Of a stretch of 64,000 nucleotides of DNA, positions 45,491 through 55,148 are shown in pieces. The stretch is from Camarhynchus parvulus (Eukaryota; Chordata; Aves; Passeriformes; Thraupidae). The stretch is taken from assembly GCF_901933205.1 (NCBI RefSeq), contig NC_044574.1, positions 808,501 to 872,500 of the forward strand, given 5' to 3'. How positions within the stretch are numbered: the first letter of the stretch is position 1; each line of letters begins with the position of its first letter. Under the pieces are notes generated by a model. It was not told the DNA's origin, searched no databases, and was given only the letters and a program-made list of their open reading frames with translations. Made by a program: the position numbers and the translations under genes.

Positions 45491-45849
45491 TATTTAATAT
45501 ACCAGCTCCTACCCGCCAAATGTTGTCCCAGTTTTCTGGTGTTAATTCCATCAGAAGGGGCACTTTTGGGTCATTACCAGAACCTGACCTTGCAGGTACC
45601 TTCAGGAGTTTGCTGTTAACAAATCTTGAACTCATAAACATCCCCCAGGAACAGCAAATGTCCAAACATCCTTCCCGCCCTCTGCAGGTGTTGGATTTTA
45701 ACAAATTAAGGGATTGTCAATGCTGTGCCTTTATCACCCCATTAATGAAGCTCTTTGTGCCTTTCCCAGGGCCTTTTCCAAAGCTCCCAAAGCTCCCAGA
45801 GCTCCCAGTGCCTCTCAAGGACCTGGGGCATCAGCTCCAGCCTGTTGCA

Positions 45850-45950
45850 GGTGTCACCTGTGCTGGGCTCGGCTGTGCTGGGCTCAGCTGTGCTGGGCTC
45901 ACCTGTGCAGGTGTCACCTGTGCTGGGCTCACCTGCTCACCTCACCCATT
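45850..45950 (+). repeat. GTGCTGGGCTCACCTGTG short tandem repeat
   Basis: About five ~20-bp copies of GTGTCACCTGTGCTGGGCTC and shorter variants, directly upstream of a plus-strand CR1 fragment. Confidence 0.8.
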
Positions 45951-45954
45951 GTGG

Positions 45955-46075
45955 CAGGGGTTGGACAGGGCTGGGAGGGCCCTGGCCCAGGGGATGTGTC
46001 CCTGCCACAGCAGGAGGAGTTGGATCAGCTTTAAGGCTCTTTCCAAGCCGACCCATTCCATGGTTCTCTGAGAAG
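45955..46075 (+). mobile_element. CR1 LINE 3' fragment
   Basis: GGGGTTGGACAGGGCTGGGA and TTTAAGGCTCTTTCCAAGCC GACCCATTCCATGGTTCTCTG, sense strand. Confidence 0.82.
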
Positions 46076-46169
46076 GCTGACACCAGTGAGGAGAGGGGCA
46101 CAGCAGGTCCAGGTGAGCAGCTGAGCCCATGCAGGGATGTCCTGCGCTCCCCTTTGGGAAGGATGGAAG

Positions 46170-47515
46170 TGTGACAAGAAATTTTCACGGATGTGTGTGC
46201 TTGGCAGAAAGCTCTCTGGATGTAGAGCCTGAGAGCAGAACAGAGGTGGAAGCAAGTTTTGATATAGAAGAGCAATAGATGTGTAAATTGACAATTGCTG
46301 AGCCAGGACATTTACTGGACAATTAAGAAAACAAAGGTTAAGTCAAGCTGGAAGGAGGTTTTATGACTATAACATAGGATTTGTTGACGACAAACAAAAA
46401 GATGCTTTTTCCAAGTGGAAATAGGTCTAAGGAAAAGCAGAAAGGTACCAGAGGCAAACAAACACTGATGTGGCAAGTGGGAAAAAGATCTAATGCAAGA
46501 AAACTGAAAAACAACTTTAAGCTTAAATTGTACCTTACTAACTCATGTGGTTGGGTCATATTGACCATAATTGTAACATACTAACTCATGTATGATGATT
46601 ATGATAATAACTTGTATGGTGATTGTAACACACTAACTCATGTGGTTGGATAGTAATGATCATAACGTGGTAAGTGTAACACACTAACTCATGTGGTTGG
46701 ATAGTAATGATCATAACGTGGTAAGTGTAACACACTAACTCATGTGGTTGGATAGTAATGATCATGACGTGGTAAGTGTAACACACTAACTCATGTGGTT
46801 GGATAGTAATGATCATAACATGGTAAGTGTAACACACTGACTCATGTGGTTGGATGGTAATGACCACACCATGGTAAGTGTAACACACTAGCTCATGTGG
46901 TTGGATAGTAATGGCCATAACATGGTAATGATAGTTATGATAGGCTGTAGGTAATAGTAAAGGTATTCATTGGTTGTTATGTATGAAGATGCTCAAAAAA
47001 AAAAAAAATATATATATATAATGCAATGTAACCAGAACTAAATGGTTCAGGCTTCCCTTTCCACTGCAACGAAACTGAAAAACAACTTTAAGCTTAAAAC
47101 TGTAACACACTAACTCATGTGGTTGGATGGTAATGACCACACCATGGTAAGTGTAACACACTAACTCATGTGGTTGGATGGTAATGACCATAACGTGGTA
47201 AGTGTAACACACTAACTCATGTGGTGGGATAGTAATGACCATAACATGATAATTATAGTGGTTATGATAGGCTGTAGGTATTATGATAGGTAATGGTAAA
47301 GCTGTTGATTGGTTGTTATGTGTGAAGATGCTCAGCAAAGGAAAATATAAAATGCAGTGTACCCAAAACTAAAGGGTCTTCAGGCTTTCCTAGAGCTGGA
47401 GCCGGCAGCTTTAGGCATGGCTCTGTCACCCATGACCCAAGGCTGCTGTAACTTCTCTACAATAAACCCATTTTGAGGAGCTGCCTGCAGTCCCACATCT
47501 CTGCCTCAGGCTCTG
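46170..47515 (+). mobile_element. Second ERV LTR with tandem repeats in U3
   Basis: The probable start is TGTGACAAGAAATTTTCACG at 46170. The U3-like part carries ~51-bp repeats with GTAACACACTAACTCATGTG GTTGGATAG (46615-46925 and 47095-47250). A larger duplication is marked by GAAAAACAACTTTAAGCTTA at about 46505 and 47077. A TATA-like AAAATATAAAATG lies near 47340 and AATAAA at 47461-47466. The flanking motif TAGGCTGTAGG resembles TAGGCTGTATGG in the 38958-41830 complex, suggesting related elements. No target duplication was found, and the 3' end merges into the splice-acceptor array. Confidence 0.65.
46615..46925 (+). repeat. ~51-bp tandem repeats inside LTR U3
   Basis: Six near-identical copies of GTGTAACACACTAACTCATG TGGTTGGATAGTAATGATCATAACGTGGTAA. 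Similar units recur at 47095-47250. The regular copy number and location in U3 resemble duplicated enhancer modules of retroviral LTRs. A short (TA)n run follows near 47008-47020. Confidence 0.85.
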
Positions 47516-47519
47516 GCTC

Positions 47520-48141
47520 TGCCCTGTCCCTGCAGTGCTCTAACCTTGCAGGACCTGGCTCTGGCTGTCCCTGCAGTGCTCTAACTGAGCCTTTCCCTTG
47601 CAGGACCTGGCTCTGGCTGTCCCTGTGATGCTCTAACTGAGCCTTCCCTGCAGGACTGCTCTGGCTGTCCCTGCAGTGCTCTAACTGAGCCTTTCCCTTG
47701 CAGGACCTGGCTCTGGCTGTCCCTGTGATGCTCTAACTGAGCCTTTCCCTTGCAGGACCTGGCTCTGGCTGTCCCTGGAATGCTCTAACTGAGCCTTTCC
47801 CTTGCAGGACCTGGCTCTGGCTGTGCTCTGTCCCTGCAGTGCTCTAATTGAGCCTTTTCCTTGCAGGACCTGGCTCTGCCCTGTCCCCTGTCCCTGCAGT
47901 GCTCTAACTGAGCCTTTCCCTTGCAGGACCTGGCTCTGGCTGGCCCTGTGATGCTCTAACTGAGCCTTTCCCTTGCAGGACCTGGCTCTGGCTGTCCCTG
48001 GGACGCTCTAACTGAGCCTTTCCCTTGCAGGACCTGGCTCTGGCTGTCCCTGGGATGCTCTAACTGAGCCTTTCCCTTGCAGGATGTGGCTCTGGCTGTC
48101 CCCTGTCCCTGCAGTGCTCTAACTGAGCCTTTCCCTTGCAG
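47520..48141 (+). repeat. 50-60-bp tandem array of the exon-7 splice acceptor
   Basis: Eleven copies of a unit containing GCTCTAACTGAGCCTTTCCC, TTGCAG and GACCTGGCTCTGGCTG precede the genuine acceptor. AG dinucleotides lie at 47551, 47603, 47653, 47703, 47755, 47807, 47866, 47926, 47978, 48030 and 48082 (second base given), then the true site at 48141. Spacings are 50, 52 or 59-60 bp. Each unit (copy 1 lacks part of the tract, copy 7 reads CTAAT) has a CTAAC branch-point-like element ~20 nt upstream of AG, a short pyrimidine tract, and exon-like bases after it. The array begins immediately after an LTR. Confidence 0.95.
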
Positions 48142-48259
48142 GACGTGGCTCCTGAGGTGCCGGCCCCGGATGCTGCTCCCGGTGCAGAGCCTCGTGTGCC
48201 TGGCTGCCTTTGGGCTGGCGCTGCCCCTGGCCATCAGCCTCTTCCCGCAGATGTCCGAG
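48142..48259 (+). CDS. SFXN5: SFXN5 internal coding exon (exon 7 of 7; last one found)
   Basis: This 118-bp exon contributes one base to a Lys codon and then 39 residues, ending [11 protein letters not shown] in phase 0. [21 protein letters not shown] is the fifth, C-terminal membrane helix, and FPQ is a conserved sideroflexin terminus motif. The acceptor is TTTCCCTTGCAG (48140-48141) and the donor is GTCAGT (48260). The residues just after the acceptor read T-W-L-L-R-C-R-P-R. As I recall, mammalian SFXN5 has T-A-L-L-Q-A-R-P-R there, and the first ~11 exon bases match the tandem splice-site repeat that fills the preceding 600 bp. The final exon, expected to encode about 25 residues ending in an NKGL-type terminus, was not located downstream. 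Confidence 0.95.
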
Positions 48260-48424
48260 GTCAGTGGGGTCTGGGGCTCTCAGGGGGTGACAAACCACGG
48301 CCTCTTTGCCTTCCTGGGGGGTGCCCCACTGCTGTGGGCCCCTCCTTTCCTAGGGGACTTGGTTTCTGCCCCTGCACTGGGCACTGCTGGGGTCACACCT
48401 CGAGTGCTGTGCCCAGCTCTGGCC

Positions 48425-48890
48425 CCTCAGCTTGGGAAAGACTTTGGGAACTGTGAGCACATCCAGAGGGGGCTGGAGAGGGGCTGGGCACACAAACCCT
48501 GTGAGGAACCCCTGAGGGAGCTGGGGGTGCTCAGCCTGCAGAAAAGGAGACCCAGGGCTGCCCCCATCACTGCACAGCTCCTGAAAGGTGCCTGTGCTCA
48601 CCTGGGCTGGGCTCTGTCTGCAGGAACTGACACAACCAGAGCACACAGCCTCCAGCTGTGCCAAGGGAAATACAGGTTGGACAGCAGGGAAAAGGTTTTT
48701 ACAGAAAGGTGAGAAAGTTCTGGAATGTTCTGCCCGGGGAGTGGTGCAGTCCCCATCCCTGGGGGTGTTTAACAAAGCCTGGATGTGGCACTGGGGGCCA
48801 GGGTTCAGTTGTGGGGGTGAGGCTGGGTTGGACTCAATGGTCTTGAAGGTCTCTTCCAACCTGGTCATTCTGGCAATTCTGTGTAGAATT
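48425..48890 (+). mobile_element. CR1 LINE 3' fragment (~465 bp)
   Basis: CATCCAGAGGGGGCTGGAGA, GAGGGAGCTGGGGGTGCTCA, GTCCCCATCCCTGGGGGTGT and GGTCTTGAAGGTCTCTTCCA appear in sense order, ending in ATTCTG-type repeats. It lies ~165 bp after the last SFXN5 exon found. Confidence 0.93.
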
Positions 48891-49959
48891 CGGTGTAAAA
48901 TTCTGTGACTATTCCTCTCCTGAGCAGCACAGCTTCACCAGGTAGGGGAAGGCCCCTCTCCCTCACACTGGCCTTTCCTTGGAGTTAAAATATTGAATCC
49001 AAGCTCTGTCCACGAGGCCGAGAGCCCTGACCACATATCTGAGGGGGATGTTCTTCCCCAGAGCTTCTCTGAGGGCTTTTTGCTTTTTCATCTCCTGGGA
49101 AGGCCCAGCCTGGGGGTAAGCAAAGGAAAACCAGCCAAGGAAACAGGGAATGACCAATGCAATCGCTCAGATCAATTTAGCTGAACAAATTGCTCGGGCG
49201 GGTTTATTTTAAGTCTTTAATTTTGGTGATTGGAGCTTTTCCTGGCTGTAAATCTGTGCATTTCCAGAGAAGGTCTCTATTCCTAAGGGAGAAAAACAGG
49301 GTCTTTCTCACAAGGTTCTTTTCCTGTCGGCTGGATCAGGAGTTGGTATCACTGTCTGCACATGAATTCATGTTTTTTTCAGTCTGGATGGGTTTATCCA
49401 TGACTTCCAGCCAGGGAATCTTGCTGTACACTTGTGTGCTGACTGACAAACACATTGGGAATTCTCTGTTGTCCTTCTTGCTGTCTCTAGGCTGAGAGAA
49501 AACTGTCCCTTCTCTCTAAGAACCTGAATTTATCTCAGTCTTGGAGCCTCTTGCTAAAAGACGTGTTTGCTGAAGCTTTAATGATTCATATGGCTCTTCC
49601 TTAAACTTTTTCTAATTAGTCAACATCGTTTTTGGAGCCCTTCCATCAGGAGCAGACACAGCATTGCAGTCAGAAGCTGCACAAGCCCCAGTTGCAGGAG
49701 CAATGTGATTTCCCTGCCTCTCCTGGGCTCTGTGCACCCCCAGAGCCTGGCAGTGCTTTTGGCAGGAGCTCAGCCTCAGCTCCAGGCCCCCAGCTCTGCG
49801 CTGATCCCCACTTCTGCTCCCAGGCTGGGCTTGGCACGGCTGAGCAGCGCTGCCAGGTCTCCCACCTGCTCAAGGTGCAGCTGGAGCATGGCCAGGCTGC
49901 CCGTGGGAAGGAGGCTGGGGCACACAGCACCCCTCCTGCTCCTTTCCCAGGGAATCTGA

Positions 49960-50185
49960 GCGCTTTTAAGGCTGGAAAAGCCCTCTGAGGTCGGTGAGTC
50001 CAACTGTTCCCCCAGCTCTGCCAGGGCCACCACTGCCCCTGTCCCCAGGTGCCACAGGGCTGTGAAATCCCTGCAGAGATGGGGACCTGCCCTGGGGGTG
50101 CCTGACCACCCTTTCCAGGAAGAATTCCTTCCTCACATCCAGTTTAAGCCTTCCCTGGTGCAATTTTCCTGGAAATTTCCAATTT
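49960..50185 (-). mobile_element. CR1 LINE fragment
   Basis: AAGGCTGGAAAAGCCCTCTG AGGTCGGTGAGTCCAAC and CCTTTCCAGGAAGAATTCCT, minus-strand order. Confidence 0.85.
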
Positions 50186-50299
50186 CCTCCCTATTTCCAG
50201 GCAAAATCTTTCAGGATAATCAGGGCAGCAAGGCCACAGCAGGTACCACCCACCTGATTTATCTCAAAGGAGACATTGCCACTGTTCCTCCAAAATCCT

Positions 50300-50400
50300 G
50301 GAATTCTAAAGTGGTTTGGCTTGGAAGGACCTCAAAGACCCTCTCATGGTTTCCTGCCATGACCAGGGACACTTCCCACTGGAATTGTGGCTTTCTGGGT
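50300..50400 (-). mobile_element. CR1 LINE 3' end
   Basis: AAAGTGGTTTGGCTTGGAAG GACCTCAAAGACCC and CCATGACCAGGGACACTTCC, a diverged minus-strand tail. Confidence 0.75.
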
Positions 50401-50402
50401 GA

Positions 50403-50600
50403 CAGAATCACAGAATAATGAGGCTGGAAGAGACCTCTATGATCATTGAGTCCAACCTGTGCCCTAACAGCTCAACTAAAGCACCAAGTGCCATGTCCAA
50501 GCTTTTTTAAACACAGCCAGGGATGGTGATTCCACCACCTCCCTGGGAAGAGCATTCCAGTATTTTATTATTCTTTCGGTGAAAATTTTTTCCTAAAAAC
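50403..50600 (-). mobile_element. CR1 LINE 3' fragment
   Basis: AGAATCACAGAATAATGAGG CTGGAAGAGACCTCTATGATCATTGAGTCC and CACCACCTCCCTGGGAAGAG. Same subfamily as 4524-4940. Confidence 0.92.
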
Positions 50601-51017
50601 AACACATACTTCACATAACTTCTCCTGTGCAGTACCTGATACTCCAGCAGGGAAAATCTCATTGATTTGAGGAGCTGAATGAATTCTAACCCAGAGGGAA
50701 ATTTCAGGAGTGGTTTGGCTCAGGGGACACTGGGATTGCAGGCACCAGTGACAGCGTTGTGGGGAGTGACCTCAGTGCAGGCAGCTGAGATGTTCTGAGC
50801 ACAGCAAACATGAATCAGCCCTGCTGAGGGATCAGACAGCATGATGTGTGCTGCCCACACACCCTGCCAGGGAAAAGGAGCCCTCCAGAGCCTGCCTGGG
50901 CTCTGCCATCCTGCTGCCACCCAGCTCTGCTCCAGGGGATGGGAGCCCTGCACAGCTGCATCCCACATCTGCTCACACCACGGGCTCAGGGGCTCCGGGG
51001 GCAGCCAGGGGTGATCA

Positions 51018-51375
51018 GTCACAGAATCCTGGGATGGTCTGGATCAGGAGGGACCCCAAATCCCACCCAGTGCCACCCCTGCCACGGCAGGGACACCTCC
51101 CACTGTTCCAGGTGCTCCCAATGTCCAGCCTGGCCTGGGCACTGCCAGGGATCCAGGGGCAGCCCCAGCAAATCTGGGAATCCCAGCCCAGCCAGGAATT
51201 CCTTGCCAAGATGCCAGCCCAATCTCCCCTTTCCCAGTGGGAGCCATTCCCTGGCTCCTGTCCCTGCAGGCCTTGTCCCCAGTCCCTCTCCAGCTCTCCT
51301 GCCGCCCCTGCAGGCACTCTGAGGATTCCCTGGAATTTTCCCTTCTCCAGGGGAACATTCCCAGCTCTCCCAGCC
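51018..51375 (-). mobile_element. CR1 LINE fragment
   Basis: Very similar to 11858-12245 along its whole length. It begins ACAGAATCCTGGGATGGTCT and ends in GGGAACATTCCCAGCTCTCC. Confidence 0.92.
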
Positions 51376-51599
51376 TATTTTCCCATTATGTTTGCATTTT
51401 CTATAAATGTGTGAGTGTTTACAAAGGACATTTCCCCTTCTCCAGAATCTCTTTGGAGGTTCCTGTGGAGATGCTCAATGGAGCAAAGTGGGTGTTTTAC
51501 CTGGACCAACCCCTCTGGATCCATTTTTGGATGAGAAATCCAAGTCTCCTTGCAGGGAGTGTTTCTCAAAACCTGTGAATTTTGGGACACTCATCACCA

Positions 51600-51678
51600 C
51601 ACTCTGAACTTCAGTGGTTGGGCTCGATCAGCTTGGAGTCTTTTCCATCCTGAATGATTCCATGATTCTGTCCTGTCA
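51600..51678 (+). mobile_element. CR1 LINE 3' end
   Basis: GGTTGGGCTCGATCAGCTTG GAGTCTTTTCCATCC, ending ATGATTCCATGATTCTGT. Confidence 0.85.
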
Positions 51679-53139
51679 GATGAGGGATTCAGAGGCGTTT
51701 AAGCACTGATCTCTGTGGGAATGTCTTTGCTTTTCCCATGGCCTGGCTGACGGGCACAGCAGGACAGGACATTGTTGTACCAGATCAGTAACAAGGTGTC
51801 AGAGATGTGCTCTGTCCCGAAAACGGGGCTGTGGTGGGAGCAGCAGGAACTGTGAGTGAGCCAAGTTCTGCCCTTGCTCACACACCAGAACTTTTTGGAA
51901 GTCAGGGAGCAAGCACAGAGGCTGATGTGTCATGGAGGGCTTGTTTTGGGCCAGGAGTTTGCGTGGCCACCTTTGATCCTCTCTCCTAATGGGGCTCAAG
52001 CTCACAATTGGTTTTCCAGCAGAACTGAAGCCTTGCAATAGGTTTCATGAATTTGCTGGGTAAGTGCAGCCACCTTGTCCCATCAGCTGTAGCTGCTCCA
52101 GAGTTACTGCTGTGTTACAACAATTCCAGTGAAATCAGGCTCAGCCGTGGCTGAAAACAGGGAAAGGGAGCTCTGGAGGTGAGCAGCCTCCACGTGCTGG
52201 CAAGCTTAATGCACCCTGAGCCTTTTTTGGGTCCATACCCAGCCCAGCCAAGCCCTGGGTTTGGTAGGGATGAAATTCCACTTGGATTTCTGCGGCGGTG
52301 CTCCACAATCACAGCTTGTTTCTGGCTATTACGGCTCTAAAGAGAACATTACAAAAATAAACCCTTCCATGTACCAGCCATGAAACCATGGATCCATGGG
52401 AATACTCACGCTGGAGCTGCTGAGAAACGTTCCTGTCGTGCCAGGATAGTGTTAACTGTGGTACCTAAAGCCATCAGTATGCATTGAGTAATTCGCTGCT
52501 GTTAAGTTTAGGAGAAACATGTAGTTAATGCATTTAGCCCACAACCTCCAACTGCCTCCCATGCCCCCCGGGGAATCTCTTCCCTCTCCCAATCCCGCAG
52601 CATCCCCACTGACAACTCCTACTCAGCTATGCACTGCCAATGGAAACAGCTGTGACAGCTCCAAACCGAAAATGGGGCTTGTGCAAATGAAATTCAGTGT
52701 AGCAGCAGAAGAAAGAACCACGGGGTTGCTTCCCTGCCCCGTGGGCCCTGCTCCTGCAGAGCGTTCCTCCATGAGATCCACCAGGAGCTCCTGTCACCCC
52801 CTGCCCGCGGGGATCCGGGGCTCAGAGGTGGACAGGGCCAGGTGAGAAAGGGAGAAATGGAGCTGGAGAATGGCAGAGCAGCCTTCACCCACCTGAGCCC
52901 CTCACCTGGGGGAAGTTTAAAGGGTGTTTTTGGGGCGATGCTCAACGCAAACCGAGGTGTCTTCCAGAACGAGGCTGATTTCAGCCTTTCCTTAAAAATA
53001 ATCTTCCTTTTGGATCTCCAGGACAAGGGGAATAAACAGCCTAAAATCCAAGGCTGAGCTATTGTTTTCCAATCTGTTTTAGCCTTCATCTTGTTGGCAG
53101 GCTGCTTTAGAAAAGCAAAAGGTTAATGAGCCAATGTGC

Positions 53140-53250
53140 AGTGGGATTATTGCAGTAAAGATGACAGTGAACCAGTAATTACTAATTAGATGCAGTTTAA
53201 CAGGAGGAACAAGTGAAATCTCCTCTTCACCAACTGTCAATAATTAGCAG
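53140..53250. other. AT-rich island with homeodomain-type sites
   Basis: CCAGTAATTACTAATTAGAT and TCAATAATTAGCAGA lie within ~80 bp, in otherwise unique sequence. TAATTA/ATTA clusters are typical of conserved developmental enhancers. Conservation could not be tested, so the regulatory role is inference. Confidence 0.3.
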
Positions 53251-53809
53251 ATTTGGTGAGGTTGAAATGTGTCCACAGTTAAAAGGCTGATTTTTTAATG
53301 AAATGGCACTTGACAAAAGAGCTGTATGGAGGTCACAGCCATAGCCCTCGAGACGCTTCCCCATTCCATACTTAGGAGGGAAATCAGATGCAATCCAGCA
53401 GGGGGTCCCCATGGAACCATCCCTCCCTTGGGATTGCTTTGCACGGGGGGGAGGGGAGCAGGAGGGATTCTCTGCAGTAATTTTGTCCAAGTTGGATGAG
53501 AAGCCAGGGAAGGGATTTGCCAGCTGCCATGGGGAAAAATGTTTGAGAAGTGAGAAGTTCTGCTTTGCTTCTGGGGCTGGGGAACGGTTTCCTGGGAGTC
53601 TGGGAGCCCTTGGGATGGAGGCTGGGCTTGGAAGGAGCTCCTCTCAGCAAAGAAGTGCCACGAGGTCCTGGAGGGCTGGCAGGAGGCTGGGAGCTCAGTG
53701 GGAAGTGACTCCCAAAGACTGCAGAGGATTCAAGCTGTGCCTCAGAGATGGTTTCCTCCTGCTCCAGGAGCACCAAGAGGTTCATCTGAGGTTCCTCTCC
53801 TGAGTGCTG

Positions 53810-54010
53810 ACCCAGCTTATCTTCTGGTTTATCTTCTGGCTTATCTCCTGCCTCATCTTCTGGTTTATCTTCTGGTTTATATTCTGCCTTATCTTTTGGT
53901 TTATCTTCTAGTTTATATCCTGCCTTATCTTCTGGGTTATCTTCTGTCTTATCTTCTGGTTTATCTTCTGGTTTCTCTCCTCCCTTATCTCCTGCCTTAT
54001 CTTCTGGTTT
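53810..54010 (+). repeat. 12-bp TTATCTTCTGGT minisatellite
   Basis: About 17 copies of TTATCTTCTGGT/TTATCTCCTGCC. The minus-strand translation is a Lys/Asp/Glu/Pro repeat (EDKPEDK). The frame is open only because the unit length is a multiple of three. Confidence 0.92.
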
Positions 54011-54695
54011 ATGTCCTTGCCTTTCCCTTGTTGACAAAGACAAGAGTAACTTTGTTCTCCATGTGAACCTCGAATGAAGAGGTGATCCAGGGAGCTTCTT
54101 GAATGCCCATGAAATGATTGAATTGAGCAGAACCCCAGAATTTACATGACAGTGGGTGGCTGAACACTGGCATGGTTCAAGTAGGCCTTGAGGGAAGATC
54201 TGAGGTATTTGGGAATGTGTTGAGCCCCTTCCCAGCCTTCAAATGAAGGGTGGTGGTGCTTGATGAGGTTTCTGGAGTTCCTCAGTGAGGATGGACTCGT
54301 TCCTGTCAGAGGCTGGAGCATGAGAGACCCTCCCAGAGTATGGTGCTGCCCCTGGCAGGGTGAGGTGGCAGGAGAGGAGGTGACATTTGGGGACAGCAGG
54401 CCCCAGGGGTTGCACAGAACTCCAGTGGAAGCTCCCAGCCCATCTTTAATGGCCTAAGCAAGTCCTAAACTCCATCTGGACTTCCAGGATCTGAGCACAG
54501 CCTGGAGCACTGGCCATGGCTGGGGGGGGCAGTTTGGGTTTTCCAGCTGATCCTGGAGGGTCCTGCTGCCAGGGAAGCTGCCAACAGATGAAGGCTCCCT
54601 TTGGGTGGGAAGAGTTTGCCCCGGTGGATGGACACTGGCTGTGCCATCCTGGTGTTCCTGCTTCCTGTGGATTCTGTCTGGCCCACGGCAGGTGC

Positions 54696-55148
54696 TGAGA
54701 TACGCGGTTAGGAACTAGGTTAGAAATCTATTTCAGATTTAAGTGAAGTGTGCTGCTTTGAATTGTTTCGTTAATTTGCTGTGTTCACAAAAAACTTGTG
54801 CTCACAAAAGCCTGCAGCTCACAAACCTGCCTCAAACAAGGTGAAAGAATGTGAACTTCCAAGCTAGAAGAAGATGAGAAAGGCTCCTTAAACCTTGAAA
54901 CAAGAACTAAACCAAAGGTGCAGGAGATGGACAGACAGCCAGAGAGCTCTCTGCACAAAGACTAATAAGAAATAAATATGCATAAACCTATTACAAAAAT
55001 TAATGCATATGCAACAAATTAGGAGACAAAGTTTAGACTCTCAAAGGGTGCACATGCCTTTAGAAATGATTCAGCTTGTGTCCAGCACTGTAATAAACAC
55101 AGCACTTTTGAACTGTAATTAGTTGAAGAGTCATCTGTCCATCCATCA
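54696..55148 (+). mobile_element. Candidate ERV solo LTR
   Basis: This block has LTR-like composition. It begins TGAGATACGCGG, has an AT-rich middle (AATAAATATGCATAAACC near 54970) and a late AATAAA at 55092-55097, then ends near CATCCATCA. No coding sequence is present. Boundaries are estimated from TG...CA and no clean target duplication was seen. Confidence 0.45.

Larger units (their letters stand above)
31964..48141 (+). other. SFXN5 intron between exons 6 and 7 (16.2 kb)
   Basis: This is the most repeat-laden intron. In order it holds a CR1-tail tandem array (32025-32515), further CR1 pieces, a 45/50-bp alternating minisatellite (34780-35525), a C-rich minisatellite (37470-38690), an LTR complex with four tandem units (38958-41830), minisatellites at 43590-44330, an AT-rich tract (45265-45490), a second LTR (46170-47515) and the splice-acceptor array (47520-48141). 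Unique stretches such as 33530-34780, 35525-37470 and 41830-43590 show no genes. Around 35900-36070 and 43170-43310 there are AT-rich patches with TAATTA/ATTA motifs. Confidence 0.75.

Noticed and set aside
47520..48141. CRISPR-like array (regular ~52-bp spacing)
   Set aside because: The whole unit is repeated with no unique spacers, and the context is a vertebrate intron.
52528..52845. 105-codon + frame starting MHLAHNLQLPPMPPG, considered as an exon
   Set aside because: No match to SFXN5 or a neighbour gene is recognised, and no convincing splice-site pair is in frame.
53384..54043. 219-codon minus-strand frame with charged EDKPEDK repeats
   Set aside because: The charged part is the 12-bp TTATCTTCTGGT array and the remainder has no recognisable domain.
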